64,000 nt of DNA from Chlorobaculum sp. MV4-Y (GCF_025244685.1 NZ_CP104202.1:684323-748322); one strand, 5' to 3'. Shown: positions 1 through 9,400, counted from the first letter of the stretch. The notes: generated by a model from the letters alone, not told the origin. Program-made: numbers and translations.

Positions 1-94
1 CCAGGACCTCATGATGGCTGCTCCGTCGGAAGTGACCGCCCAGCAGCTAAAAGAGTTGCACATTCGGGTGGAGATGCCGGAAGAGGAGAAGTAA
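1..94 (+). CDS. C-terminal end of an unidentified protein (partial)
   Basis: An open frame enters from the left edge and ends at a TAA at 92-94. Only about 30 residues are visible, ending in a charged tail (EMPEEEK). The segment is too short to assign a family. A strong hairpin terminator follows 33 bases downstream, which supports this being the true end of a plus-strand gene. Confidence 0.6.
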   Translation, partial: QDLMMAAPSEVTAQQLKELHIRVEMPEEEK

Positions 95-127
95 CGTCAG
101 GATGATCTGAAATATTGGTTGTAAATG

Positions 128-163
128 AAAACTTCCACAAGACACACGGTTTTGTGGAAGTTT
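128..163. terminator. Bidirectional hairpin terminator
   Basis: Arms 128-140 and 152-163 pair (ACTTCCACAA / TTGTGGAAGT extended by A:T pairs), with an 11-base loop and T-runs on both strands. It lies between the convergent partial gene and the ZIP transporter and can serve both. Confidence 0.8.
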
Positions 164-204
164 TTTGTTCTGGAAACATTTTCTTCTTCGAAGTAAGAGC
201 CTAT

Positions 205-1011
205 TTACAAAAACAGCAGCAAGCTCACCGCCATGACCAGCATTCCGCCGACAAGGCCGCCGATGGCGAGGTGGTGTTCGCCGTACTCTTCGGCGGTGGG
301 GAGGAGCTCGTCGAGGGAGATGTAAACCATGATTCCTGCGACGCTGGCGAAGACCAGACCGAAGGTGAAGTGGGTGAAGAGGGTGCGCAGGAGGAAAAAG
401 CCGGTAATGGCTCCGACCGGTTCGGCGAGGCCTGAGAGAAATGAGAGTATGAAGGCTTTTTTCCGGCTTTTGGTGGCGAAGTAGATCGGCGCGGAGACAG
501 CCAGCCCCTCCGGAATGTTGTGAATCGCAATGGCGACCGCGATGCTGATGCCGAGAGCCGGGTTCGACAGACCGCTCATGAAGGTTGCCAGCCCTTCGGG
601 AAAATTGTGAATACCGATAGCCAGCGCAGAGAACAAGCCCATTCTCAGCAACTTGGCTTTGTCTTTTTCCGAGGACTCCTCGATGATTTTTTCGGTGTTC
701 ATCTCGTGCGGGTTTTCGTAGGCTGGCACCAGATTGTCGATAAGCGCAATCACAAAAATGCCGGCAAAGAATGCCACAACCGTCCAGATATATCCCGTTT
801 TGGCTCCCAGCTCAATCGATAGGGCATCCCTTGCCTTGACGAAGATTTCGATCATCGAAACATAGAGCATCACTCCGGCGGAAAATCCGAGAGAGATGGT
901 CAGCATTTTGGGGTTCACCTGCTTCGACAGAAAACCGATGATGCTGCCGATGCCAGTTGCCAGACCGGCCAGCAGGGTGAGTGAGAATGCAAAAAGGATG
1001 CTGTCTGACAT
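205..1011 (-). CDS. zupT: ZIP-family divalent metal transporter (ZupT-like)
   Basis: A 268-residue integral membrane protein with about eight hydrophobic segments. Two family signatures are visible: HNFPEGLATF and HNIPEGLAVS, the paired His/Pro/Glu motifs of transmembrane helices IV and V that form the metal path in ZIP proteins. A charged loop near residues 100-120 (NPHEMNTEKIIEESSEKDKAK) lies between the first and second halves. ZIP proteins import zinc and other divalent cations into the cytoplasm. The length matches bacterial ZupT. The gene stands alone and converges on the partial gene at the left edge. Substrate preference cannot be read from the sequence. Confidence 0.9.
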   Translation of the reverse strand: MSDSILFAFSLTLLAGLATGIGSIIGFLSKQVNPKMLTISLGFSAGVMLYVSMIEIFVKARDALSIELGAKTGYIWTVVAFFAGIFVIALIDNLVPAYENPHEMNTEKIIEESSEKDKAKLLRMGLFSALAIGIHNFPEGLATFMSGLSNPALGISIAVAIAIHNIPEGLAVSAPIYFATKSRKKAFILSFLSGLAEPVGAITGFFLLRTLFTHFTFGLVFASVAGIMVYISLDELLPTAEEYGEHHLAIGGLVGGMLVMAVSLLLFL

Positions 1012-1417
1012 GGGTTTCCGTAAAATTGATCTGTCTCAACAATAATTTCAGAAATAACTTACCATTAATCCGGAATGCGGTCAAGCCGTTCAGGTAAGCG
1101 GCGTATCGGTTGTTAAGGAATCATGACCGGCAGGATGCAGGTCATGGGTGTTTGAATGGGCAACACACTGTTGATAGTACTTGGTTTTCAATTGTTTTGC
1201 AGGCTGTTCTCTGGCAAAAGCAGGGAGGTTTGGTGTACTCTTGACACTCGGATAAAAATTGTACGGAGGAACTAAAATCCCGGAGGTCAAGGTTCTAAAA
1301 ATTTTATCATCGTCCACCATAAGCTAATTACAGCTTGTAAGGCCTGTACTGTATATCCCTCTTTTCCAACACCCTGCTTTTTGTTTGTACGAAAGAAAAG
1401 CTACAACTGGAGACCTG
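1012..1417. other. Intergenic region between divergent genes, no gene seen
   Basis: About 400 bases between the ZIP gene (minus) and the secreted protein at 1418 (plus). A minus-strand open frame at 1090-1320 has no protein-like character and was rejected. A TTGACA at 1241-1246 resembles a -35 box, but no convincing -10 follows at the right distance. It probably holds the divergent promoters. Confidence 0.4.
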
Positions 1418-1897
1418 ATGAAAAAACATGTATTACTGGCAACGCTTGCATCCGGGTTACTCTTTCTCAATCCCTCTGGTCAAGCTCTTGCAGATGTTGA
1501 CTTGAACGTCAACATAGGCGGTCCTGGCTTTGTCGTCGGTTATAACCCGGACTTTTTTTATGTGCCGAATCTTGGCTACTCCATCTCGTATGGAGGGCCA
1601 TACGATATCATCAGATATGGGGGATTTTACTACATCTATTATAACGGATACTGGTATCGTTCAAGCCATTATCGTCACGGCCGTTGGGTAATTGTTGACT
1701 ATCGCAGGCTTCCCTACAGAATCAGAAGATATCGCTGGGATGACATCCGAAGGTACAGGGATTTCCATTACCGACGCATTCATCCGGATCGTTTCAGAGA
1801 TCGTCACGATCGGGACTGGAGAGACCGACGGGATGACCGCTGGGATCACCGTGATGACCGTCGAGATGATTGCAGAGATGGTGACAGGAGATTCTAA
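1418..1897 (+). CDS. Secreted Tyr/Arg-rich protein, short paralogue of the 15462-16673 protein
   Basis: The start at 1418 is chosen over an upstream ATG at 1385 because it gives a clean signal peptide (MKKHVLLATLASGLLF..., cleavage after ALA near residue 25) and follows a GGAG at 1409. The 159-residue product has one copy of an aromatic module: VNIGGPGFV, then NPDFFYVPNLGYSISYGG.YDIIRYGGFYYIYYNGYWYRS, then RLPYRIRRYRWDDIRRYRD. The last 35 residues are almost only D, R, H and W. The same module occurs twice in the gene at 15462-16673, so the two are paralogues. It is predicted to be exported to the periplasm or surface. I do not recognise a function. A hairpin follows at 1918-1939. Confidence 0.8.
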   Translation: MKKHVLLATLASGLLFLNPSGQALADVDLNVNIGGPGFVVGYNPDFFYVPNLGYSISYGGPYDIIRYGGFYYIYYNGYWYRSSHYRHGRWVIVDYRRLPYRIRRYRWDDIRRYRDFHYRRIHPDRFRDRHDRDWRDRRDDRWDHRDDRRDDCRDGDRRF

Positions 1898-1916
1898 ACG
1901 TTCAGGACTGTGGGCG

Positions 1917-1942
1917 CCGGTTATGTTTTTCATAACCGGTTT
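1917..1942 (+). terminator. Hairpin after the secreted protein gene
   Basis: CCGGTTATG (1918-1926) pairs with CATAACCGG (1931-1939) around a TTTT loop. The T-run after it is short, so terminator strength is uncertain. Confidence 0.5.
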
Positions 1943-2048
1943 CCGCGGTGTTCTTATTCGCTGATTGAGTCTGTCAATGGGTGCGAGCGCTTTCGACTTC
2001 GTAGAATGATGCTCGCAAACCCCCTTTAATGAAAATGGGACACAGAAA

Positions 2049-2084
2049 AAAATCCCACAAGACCGTTGCGTCCTGTGGGATTTT
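2049..2084. terminator. Bidirectional terminator between convergent genes
   Basis: AAAATCCCACA (2049-2059) pairs with TGTGGGATTTT (2074-2084), with A and T runs on the two sides. It lies between the convergent secreted protein gene and bchR. Confidence 0.8.
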
Positions 2085-2126
2085 CTGTTTCTGCGTATTC
2101 TGTGAGCGATCAGCCCTCTCAGTAAC

Positions 2127-3533
2127 TCAGAGGTAAATTTCCGGCGTGAGCTTGCGGGTGAAGCGGTTCATGAGGAAGTTGACGAACCAGACCCAGTTCA
2201 GTGGCTTGCCCTGCATGCGTTTCATGATGGCGCTGCCTTTATAGACTTCACGCTGGAGCTTGATGAAGTTTTCGAGCAGCTTTTCGCCGCCGAGCTTTTT
2301 TGGCTCGAACATGTAGTGGTAGGTGTCGTACTTGTCCCAGTCGAAGTGGCGTACCCGATCCTTCATCTCTTCGAAATAGGGGGTGCCGGGGAAGGGCGTC
2401 AGCAGAGAGAAGACCGGGAACTCGATGCGGTTCTTCATGATGAAGTCGTAGGTCGCCTGGAAGCTCTTTTCGCTGTCGTCGTCGAAGCCGAAAATAAAGT
2501 AGCCCTGGATGGCGATCTTGTGCTTGTGCAGGTTGCTGACGACATCCTCGTAGTTCTGGAGGCGGTTCGACCCCTTGTTCATGCTTTTGAGAATGTCGGG
2601 ATTGAGCGACTCGAATCCGATACTCATGAGGTCGCAGCCTGAGCGTCCGGCGATTTCGGCCACCTCTGGCTTGTGCAGGAAGTTCATCGAGATGTTGGCG
2701 TTCCAGCGCACGCCGAGTTTGGCCATGCCTTCGAGCAGTTCGGTGAAGTATTTCGGCCTGAAGCTGATGTTGTCGTCCATGAACGAAAAGCGTACGAGCT
2801 GCTTGCCGAGCCGATCCTGATGGGCGCGCATTTCGTCGAGCACCAGCTCCATTTCCCGGTAGCGGAAGCTCTTGCCATACACGGTGGGCGTGGTGCAGAA
2901 GCTGCATCCGACCGGGCACCCTTTGGTGGCGAGAATCGGAATGAGCTTGCTGTATTTTTTCGCGTGCGGCGAGTTGAGTGCGAAGCTGAAGTCGGGCGGC
3001 GTCATGGCGGTCATTGGCTTCAGCTCGCTGGCTTTGTACACGCTCTTCATTTTGCCCCGGAAAATATCGGTAGCGAGTTCCTCCCAGACCGACTCGATCT
3101 CTCCATAAATGACGCTGGTGCAGTGCGATGTGGCTTCGTCAATCAGCATGGTCGGGTGCACGCCGCCAAGCAGCGCGATCTTTCCCTGCGCCTTGGCCCG
3201 GTCGGCGATGCTGTAGGCGTTCTTTGCGTTGAGTGTACGCGAGGTGATGGCCACGACATCGTAGCCCGAGAAGTCTTGCGGTATGATGTCGCCAGTTCTC
3301 TCGTCGAGGAAGGTGACGTCGAAATACTTGCTAGCCAGCGTGGCGACCATGATCAGGTTCAGCGGCATACTCACCGTGCCGGAATCGACCATCATACTGG
3401 TCTGGCTCCTGGGCTGGACGAGCAGCCATTTTTTTCTACTCTTCTGTTCTGCCGCGAGCTTTTCGAGAGATGGCGCAGCGCCATTCGTGAGGAACGAGGT
3501 TGATTCGGCTGTCTGAAGATCGTCTGCCAGCAT
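2127..3533 (-). CDS. bchR: Radical SAM methyltransferase, probable bacteriochlorophyllide C-12(1) methyltransferase BchR
   Basis: A 468-residue protein of the B12-binding radical SAM class. Residues 35-165 form a cobalamin-binding-like Rossmann domain. The cluster motif is seen as C206, C210 and C213 (TKGCPVGCSFCTTP), followed by a radical SAM barrel. This architecture is shared by BchE, BchQ and BchR of green sulfur bacteria. BchQ and BchR methylate C-8(2) and C-12(1) of BChl c/d. The choice of BchR rests on context: the gene lies about 22 genes from the chelatase cluster, as I remember for CT1320 of C. tepidum, whereas bchQ lies elsewhere. Sequence alone does not separate BchQ, BchR and the third paralogue. 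It is monocistronic, with a palindromic element upstream at 3600-3625. Confidence 0.78.
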   Translation of the reverse strand: MLADDLQTAESTSFLTNGAAPSLEKLAAEQKSRKKWLLVQPRSQTSMMVDSGTVSMPLNLIMVATLASKYFDVTFLDERTGDIIPQDFSGYDVVAITSRTLNAKNAYSIADRAKAQGKIALLGGVHPTMLIDEATSHCTSVIYGEIESVWEELATDIFRGKMKSVYKASELKPMTAMTPPDFSFALNSPHAKKYSKLIPILATKGCPVGCSFCTTPTVYGKSFRYREMELVLDEMRAHQDRLGKQLVRFSFMDDNISFRPKYFTELLEGMAKLGVRWNANISMNFLHKPEVAEIAGRSGCDLMSIGFESLNPDILKSMNKGSNRLQNYEDVVSNLHKHKIAIQGYFIFGFDDDSEKSFQATYDFIMKNRIEFPVFSLLTPFPGTPYFEEMKDRVRHFDWDKYDTYHYMFEPKKLGGEKLLENFIKLQREVYKGSAIMKRMQGKPLNWVWFVNFLMNRFTRKLTPEIYL

Positions 3534-3599
3534 GCCTTTCGAGGATAAGTGGTAAGGACTACAGAATGAACTTATAAAGTATGAAAATTTCCCTAAAAA

Positions 3600-3625
3600 C
3601 CCTGTAAAGGCCTTTAAAAACAGGG
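3600..3625. promoter_or_regulatory. Palindromic element upstream of bchR
   Basis: A perfect 12-base palindrome TAAAGGCCTTTA (3605-3616) lies inside a wider dyad CCCTGT...ACAGGG. It is 70-90 bases upstream of the bchR start on the minus strand, where an operator could lie. No regulator is identified. Confidence 0.4.
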
Positions 3626-3783
3626 GGACATTCAGTGCGGGTTATCTCTGGGGCGAAAGTGCTGCGATCGGATTCGCGAATGAAAAGGTATTACGTGGAT
3701 TGCCACGTTACTCTGCTTCGCGCAATGAGAAGAGATGGAATGAGTTACACCTTTTTGTTGCTATCGCAATCGCTATTGATTTC

Positions 3784-4233
3784 TCAGTCGCGTTTTTCCA
3801 GTACGGCGACCGTGAAGCGGCTGACGCAGACCAGGCGGCCTTTATCGTCGCGGATTTTGATGTCCCAGACCTGCGAGGTGCGACCGAGGTGGAGTGGCGT
3901 GGCGGTGGCGTGCACGGAGCTTTCGCCCTGGCGCACGGTGCGGAGGTGGTTGGCATTGATCTCCTGACCGACGATGAACTGCTTCTCGCGATCCACGCAG
4001 TAGGAAGCGGCAATGCTGCCGATTGTTTCAGCGAGTGCGAGCGACGCGCCGCCGTGCAGGATGCCGATGCGCTGGATGGTACGGTGATCGACGGGCATTG
4101 AAGCCGTCATGGAGTCCGGGCCGACAGCGGTGATTTCGATGCCAAGATGGCGGGCCATCTGGCCTTCGATGATCTGAGACGCATTGACTTCTTCGGGCGT
4201 GACCGGAACGGTAAAAATCGAATCCTTTGTCAT
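3784..4233 (-). CDS. menI: Hotdog-fold acyl-CoA thioesterase, MenI/YdiI type
   Basis: The start at 4233 (MTKDSIFTV...) is chosen. The open frame runs further upstream only because it reads through the tRNA-Gly gene. The 149-residue product matches the YdiI/MenI group: a THDR-like VDHRTIQRIGILHGGASLALAETIGSIA segment carrying the catalytic Glu (LAETIGS), then EINANHLRTVRQG and LHLGRTSQVWDIKI..DKGRLVCVSRFT. In menaquinone synthesis this enzyme hydrolyses 1,4-dihydroxy-2-naphthoyl-CoA, which fits a menaquinone-using green sulfur bacterium. A broader acyl-CoA thioesterase role is possible. It lies just downstream of two tRNA genes on the same strand. Confidence 0.85.
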   Translation of the reverse strand: MTKDSIFTVPVTPEEVNASQIIEGQMARHLGIEITAVGPDSMTASMPVDHRTIQRIGILHGGASLALAETIGSIAASYCVDREKQFIVGQEINANHLRTVRQGESSVHATATPLHLGRTSQVWDIKIRDDKGRLVCVSRFTVAVLEKRD

Positions 4234-4294
4234 GGGAAGCAATGGTTGGTCTGGAGAGGTACGGTCGAATCGGAGATTTCCGGAGCTGCCAGAG

Positions 4295-4367
4295 AGCGGG
4301 TGACGAGATTCGAACTCGCGACATTTTGCTTGGGAAGCAAACACTCTACCAACTGAGTTACACCCGC
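4295..4367 (-). tRNA. tRNA-Gly (CCC)
   Basis: The reverse strand folds as a 73-base cloverleaf: acceptor GCGGGTG/CACCCGC with discriminator U, D arm with AGTTGGTAGA, anticodon stem TTTGC/GCAAA with loop TTCCCAA (anticodon CCC), and T arm GCGAGTTCGAATCTCGT. No CCA is encoded. It follows tRNA-Met on the same strand, separated by 50 bases with unusual inverted repeats. Confidence 0.92.
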
Positions 4368-4407
4368 TTGTCCGAAACATCCCGCTTGCCGGTTAGACAA
4401 GCGGGTG
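4361..4407 (-). repeat. Competing inverted repeats in the tRNA-Met to tRNA-Gly spacer
   Basis: CACCCGCTTGTC at 4361-4372, including the first seven bases of tRNA-Gly, is exactly complementary to 4396-4407. A third copy of the 8-base core (CCCGCTTG, 4381-4388) can pair with the same arm, so two mutually exclusive hairpins are possible in the precursor. Confidence 0.7.
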
Positions 4408-4417
4408 CTTGTTGAAG

Positions 4418-4491
4418 TGGTGAGGGAGGGAGTTGAACCCTCGACCTCAGGGTTATGAATCCTGTGCTCTAACCAACTGAGCTACCTCACC
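4418..4491 (-). tRNA. tRNA-Met (CAT), elongator type
   Basis: A 74-base cloverleaf on the minus strand: acceptor GGTGAGG/CCTCACC with discriminator A, D arm AGCTCAGTTGGTTAGAGC, anticodon stem CAGGA/CCCTG with loop TTCATAA (anticodon CAT), and T arm GAGGGTTCAACTCCCTC. The paired first base pair G:C argues against an initiator. tRNA-Ile2 (lysidine-modified CAT) cannot be fully excluded. Confidence 0.88.
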
Positions 4492-4545
4492 TTAAGGGCC
4501 AATAATATACGGTGTCGCCTTTCTAAAAGCAAGAACCGAGATGAA

Positions 4546-5286
4546 TTAATTTTTGGATTTTCTGGCTTTCAGTCCGGCAAGAATCGCTTCACCGATGAAG
4601 ACATCTTCGGGCGTGGTGATCTTGATATTGTGGTAGCCGGTTTCGTAGATGCGAATCGCTTGCTGTGGAAAATAGCGCTCCACGAGCGCTGCGTCGTCGG
4701 TGGCGTACCACTGCTCTTCGGCGGCGAGGCGGTGAGCTTCGATGAGCTTTGCGGGGGCAAATCCCTGTGGTGTCTGTACCTGAAGCAGGCGGCTGCGGTC
4801 GAGCGTTTCGCCGAAAATCTCCGGATTGCAGCCGACGTACTTGATGGTGTCCTTGGGCTTTGTGGCGGGCACGCACGCGCCGTGTATCGCCGAGAGCTGC
4901 GCGATGTCGTCGATCTCCTCCGGCTGGATGAAGGGGCGCGCGCCGTCGTGCACAAGGATCGCGTCGGGTATCACTCCTGAGGTTTCGATCTCCTGTTCGA
5001 TCAGTTTCATGCAGTTGCCGATCGAGTCCTGTCGCTCTTTGCCGCCTTCGATGATGCCCTTGATCTTTGTGAATCCGTTTGCTTTTGCAATCTCGTCGAA
5101 AACCGGAATGCTGTCGGGCAGCGTGGCGATATAGACCGACTCGACGGTCGAGGCCTCCTGAAACGCTTTCATGGTGTGCCAAATAACCGGCTGGCCTCCG
5201 ATTTCAAGCATCTGCTTGCTGAGGCCTCCATCGAGTTTCATGCGTTTGCCGACGCCGCTGGCGGCGATGATAACAACGGTTTTCAT
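4546..5286 (-). CDS. ispD: 2-C-methyl-D-erythritol 4-phosphate cytidylyltransferase
   Basis: A 246-residue IspD. The N-terminal nucleotide-binding motif AASGVGKRMKLDGGLSKQ, VHDGARPF, and the C-terminal ATDDAALVE signature are all present. It transfers CMP from CTP to methylerythritol phosphate in the MEP pathway, which supplies phytyl/farnesyl tails, carotenoids and menaquinone chains. It lies five bases downstream of queA on the same strand, so the two are probably co-transcribed. Confidence 0.94.
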   Translation of the reverse strand: MKTVVIIAASGVGKRMKLDGGLSKQMLEIGGQPVIWHTMKAFQEASTVESVYIATLPDSIPVFDEIAKANGFTKIKGIIEGGKERQDSIGNCMKLIEQEIETSGVIPDAILVHDGARPFIQPEEIDDIAQLSAIHGACVPATKPKDTIKYVGCNPEIFGETLDRSRLLQVQTPQGFAPAKLIEAHRLAAEEQWYATDDAALVERYFPQQAIRIYETGYHNIKITTPEDVFIGEAILAGLKARKSKN

Positions 5287-5291
5287 GAGCG

Positions 5292-6332
5292 TCAGATGAT
5301 GAGCATCGAGTCCCCGTAGGCGAGGAAGCGGTAGTTGTTCTTGAGCGCGGTCTTGTAGGCCTCCATGAGCAAGCGGTGCTCGGCAAAAGCGCTGACCACC
5401 ATCATAAGCGTCGTTTCCGGTTGCTGGAAGTTGGTGATGAGCGCGTCGGTGACCTTGAAGTTGTAGGGCGGGTAGATAAACTTGTCGGTCCAGCCCTGAC
5501 CGAACTTGATCTTACCCTCAACCGTCGCGTTGGCTTCGAGCGCGCGACACGTGGTGGTGCCGACGACGAACACCCGGCCCGACTTGTTCATTTTGGTCTC
5601 GTTGACCTCCATGGCCGTCTGGTAGGGGATGTTGAAGTACTCGGAGTCCATCTTGTGTTTCGAGACATCCTCGACCTCGATGGCGTTGAAGGTGCTCAGG
5701 CTTGGATGCAGGGTGATGGGCAGAATCTTGACACCGATTTTCTGGAGTTGCTGCAACAGGGGCATCGTAAAGTGCAGCCCGGCCATCGGCGCAACCACTG
5801 CGCCAGTCTGGCTTGCGTACACCGTCTGGTAGTCGCCGCGATCCGATTCCTTCGGTTTCCGGGTGAAGTAGGGAGGAAGCGGCACGTGGCCGATCTTTTC
5901 GACCATCTGGAACACGTCGATGTCCGGATTGAGGAAACGGATCGTGCGGCCTCTCGACGTCGTGTTGTCCACCACCTCGGCCACCACGTCATCCTCGAAA
6001 TAGATCTTGTTGCCGACGCGAACCTTGCGGGCCGGATCGACCAGCACGTCCCAGAGCCCGGCCTCCTTGTTCAGCTCCCTGAGCAGGAAGACTTCGATCT
6101 TGGCGTCGGTTTTCTCCTTCTGGCCGAAAATTTTGGCCGGAAAGACACGGCTGTTGTTGACCACGAGCAGATCGCCCTTTTTAAAGTAGGAGACGATGTC
6201 GGTGAACACTTTGTGCTCTATCTCTTTTTTGCGACGGCTCAAAACCATCAGCTTGCAGGCGTCGCGGGGCGATTCGAGGTGATCGGCGATTCGTGTTTTG
6301 GGAAGGGTGTATCGAAAGTTCGAGAGCCGCAT
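5292..6332 (-). CDS. queA: S-adenosylmethionine:tRNA ribosyltransferase-isomerase
   Basis: A 346-residue QueA. Visible family motifs are MRLSNFRYTLPKTRIADHLESPRD at the N-terminus, VNNSRVFPAKIFG, APMAGLHFT, VGTTTCRALE and NFQQPETTLMMVVSAFA. The enzyme transfers the ribosyl moiety of SAM to preQ1 at tRNA position 34, giving epoxyqueuosine. Length is normal. It is transcribed toward ispD with a five-base gap. A terminator for the following minus-strand gene separates the two loci. Confidence 0.94.
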   Translation of the reverse strand: MRLSNFRYTLPKTRIADHLESPRDACKLMVLSRRKKEIEHKVFTDIVSYFKKGDLLVVNNSRVFPAKIFGQKEKTDAKIEVFLLRELNKEAGLWDVLVDPARKVRVGNKIYFEDDVVAEVVDNTTSRGRTIRFLNPDIDVFQMVEKIGHVPLPPYFTRKPKESDRGDYQTVYASQTGAVVAPMAGLHFTMPLLQQLQKIGVKILPITLHPSLSTFNAIEVEDVSKHKMDSEYFNIPYQTAMEVNETKMNKSGRVFVVGTTTCRALEANATVEGKIKFGQGWTDKFIYPPYNFKVTDALITNFQQPETTLMMVVSAFAEHRLLMEAYKTALKNNYRFLAYGDSMLII

Positions 6333-6400
6333 ATGCTGTTGTGGGTCAAAGGGTGAAGTGCCCGTAAGTATAAACCTTGAGTATATAGCGTTTCAGGTTA

Positions 6401-6438
6401 AAATAACAAAACCGGGAGGGTTTCGCTTCCCTCCCGGT
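6401..6438 (-). terminator. Rho-independent terminator of the HAD-GH65 gene
   Basis: Reading the minus strand, ACCGGGAGGG (6429-6438) pairs with CCCTCCCGGT (6411-6420) around an 8-base loop and is followed by TTTTGTTATTTT. It lies ten bases after the stop of the GH65 fusion. Confidence 0.88.
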
Positions 6439-6447
6439 GCACTACGT

Positions 6448-9400
6448 TCAGTCGAGCTGGACGGTCAGTTCCTCACCTTTTTTGAGGGTGACGGAGCGGC
6501 CCCCGATAAAGGCCGGCAGTTCGTTGGCATCCGATTCGGTCAGCGTGACCGAGACACTTTGGGGGGTGATGACAATCCTGTACCAGCTCTTCTGGAAACT
6601 GAGATTTGTCTCGATGCGCCTCCAGTGCGACGGGAGGTTGGGCTTGATGTTTAGCATGTTCTTGTGGAAAGCGATGCCCGAGAAGTAGCGGGTGACGGTG
6701 TCGATGGTTCCCGCCATCACGCCGCAGTGCAGGCCTTCAGGCGTGGTGCCGCCCTGTGTATCGTGAATGTCGCTCCGCAGCGCTTCGATGAACCAGTTCC
6801 ATGCCGTTTCATGCCCGTTGAGCAGGTAGCTTGAAATAATCGAGTGCACCACCTTGCTCAGGGTCGAGCCGTGGCTGGTGCGCGGTTCGTAGAACGCGTA
6901 GTTGTCGCGCACGAACCTGAGCGGGTCGGCAACGTGGTAGCCGAGCTTTTCGAGAATGGCGCAAACCTCCGCCGGAGCGAGCGTGTAGAATGTCATCAAG
7001 ACGTCGGCCTGCTTGGCCACCTTGTAGTGGTCGGGCGAGTCGTTCTCGGCCTTCAGAATCCTGTCCATCCGGTGGATGTTGCCGTACTTGAGTTTGTAGT
7101 GCTCCCAGTCGAGTTCCTTGAGTCCCATGTAGCCATCGAACTGTTCAAGGATGCCGTTCTGGTCAATGAGCACGTTCATCTTGCTCGAAATGTCGCGCCA
7201 CAGCATGAACTCGTCGTGGCCGATACCGATCTTTTCCATCAGACCATCCATCACTGAAGGGTCGAGCTTCTGGCTGATTTCAAGCGCTTTTTCGAGCAGC
7301 CAGGAGGTCATGATGTTGGTGTAGGAGTTGTCCTTCACTCCGTGCTTGCCCGAACCTGGAAGCTCCTCGTGGAACTCGTCCGGCCCCATGATGCCCTCGA
7401 TGTGGTAGCGCCCGTCATCCGGCGAGAAGGTGGCGATGCTGGCCCAGAAACGGGCGATCTCGAACATCATCTCGGCACCGTAGTTGTTCAGGAACTCCGT
7501 GTCACCGGTGTCGTGCACGTATCGCCAGGCGTTGTAAAAGACCGCGATCGAGACGTGCCGCTGACGGCAGCTCAGGTCGGGATCCCAGGCGCCGCTCTTC
7601 GGATTGTAGTGGATGGTCGGCGTCTCCTCGCGTCCGTCGTCGGCGGTCTGCCAGGGATACATCGCGCCGCGGTAGCCGTTGTCACGTGCGTACTCGCGGG
7701 CCGCGTCGAGGTGGTGGTAGCGGAACATCAGCAGCGCTCGAGCGACCTCGGGCAGGTGCTGGATAAAGAACGGCATGATGTAGATTTCGTCCCAGAAGTA
7801 GTGGCCGCGGTAGCCTTCGCCGCTCAGCCCGCGGGCGGCAATGCTGGCGTCGATGTTGACGTTGTGAGGCGATGTGGTTGAGACGAGGTGGTAGATGTGC
7901 AGGCGGATCACCTTCTGGGTGAAACGGTCGCCGTCGATCTTCATGTCGGTCTTCTGCCAGATTTTATCCCAGGCTTCGATGTGGCGTTCGAGTAACTCGT
8001 CGAAGCTGCCTGCCGAAGCGAGGCTCTCGCGGCCTGCTGAAACCGGATCGTGATGACCGGCATCGCGGGAGGTATGGATGGAGACCACCTTGTCAATCGA
8101 GCAGCTCCGCTCAGCCGATACCTGGAGGCGGAAATGTTCGCTGATCCAGCGCGGGCTGCTGGTGATGCTGCCTTTGCAGACCGATTTGGCGTGGTAGCCG
8201 CAGCGGAGCGTCGTTCTGGCGTGAGTGACAATATCGGTTTTGGAATGGCTCGTGCGCACGTGCAGGAAGACACCCTCATCTTCGCCCGAATGGCCATGAT
8301 CGACATGTTCGAGGTGATCTGTCGAAAGGCTGTTATAGCGCAGGACGTTGCGGTTCTGCACCCGTCCGTCGATGGTCGAGCGGATTTCGATCTCTGCCGA
8401 GTAGTTGACCGGCTGGATGGTGTAGCGGATCGCCGCGATATGCGGGTTGTCCATGCTACAGAAGCGCTTGCTCCTGATCCGGGTGATGTCGCCGAGCGTG
8501 TCCTGAATCACCATTTCACGTTCCATCACGCCGTGGCGCATGTCGAGATTCTGGCGGTAGCTGAGAACCTTCTGCTCCAGCGGATTGATGAACTCGCCGT
8601 TACCGATCCTGAACTCGATGGGCAGCCAGTTGGGTGCGTTGACCATGTCGTTGTTCCAGACGGTCTGGCCGTGCACCTTCGACGGAAGCTTGTTGAACAC
8701 ACCCGCCAGATAGGTGCCGGGGTAGTGATGCGCCGAGGTCATGCCGCCTTCGAATGCGCCACGCACGCCCATGTAGCCATTGCCCGTGGTGGTCAGCGAC
8801 TCTCTGAGCCGCTCGTCTTTCGGCGACCACGAATCGTAGCGGAGATTCCATCCCTCATGTTCGAGCCCTGTGTCGAACCACTTATCAATCTCCTCGATGG
8901 TGATTTCGCCGAGGTCTCTGACTACGATGTCCGCGCCCTGTTCCTTGAGCTTGATGCCTTCGATTTCGCGCGCGATGCCGAGCACCAGCCCGAAATTGCC
9001 CTTTGCCCCGGCCTGGACGCCCGAAATGGCGTCTTCGACCACAACGCAGTCGTGCGGTTCGAGGCCGAGGTTGGCCGCCGCGGTGACAAAAATATCGGGA
9101 TTCGGCTTGCCCTTCAGCTTCAGCTCGATGGAGACCTCGCCGTCAACCCGTGTTTCAAAAAGGTCTTCAAGTTTTGCGAGCCGGAGGATGAGCTGGCAGT
9201 TGCGGCTCGACGAGGCGATGCCGATGCGAATGCCGCGGGCCTTGAGCGCCTTTATGAACTCCACCGAAGTTTGGAATACCTCGGGACCTTCCTTGATGAG
9301 GATTTCGGTGAAGAGGCTGTTCTTGCGGTTGCCGAGTCCGCAGACGGTCTCCTTTTCGGGAATGTCGTCGAGTTCGCCGTACGGAATTTCAATATCTCTT

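Noticed and set aside
1090-1320. Minus-strand open frame of 76 codons upstream of the ZIP gene
   Set aside because: No family resemblance, low-complexity content and position in a divergent promoter region.
2127-3533. Assignment as BchE (oxidative cyclase) instead of BchR
   Set aside because: Length and position fit the BchQ/BchR group, and the gene is not next to cyclase-pathway genes. A phylogeny would decide.
4234-4380. N-terminal extension of the MenI-like gene
   Set aside because: It is a translation of the tRNA-Gly gene and its flank. The ATG at 4233 matches the family start.
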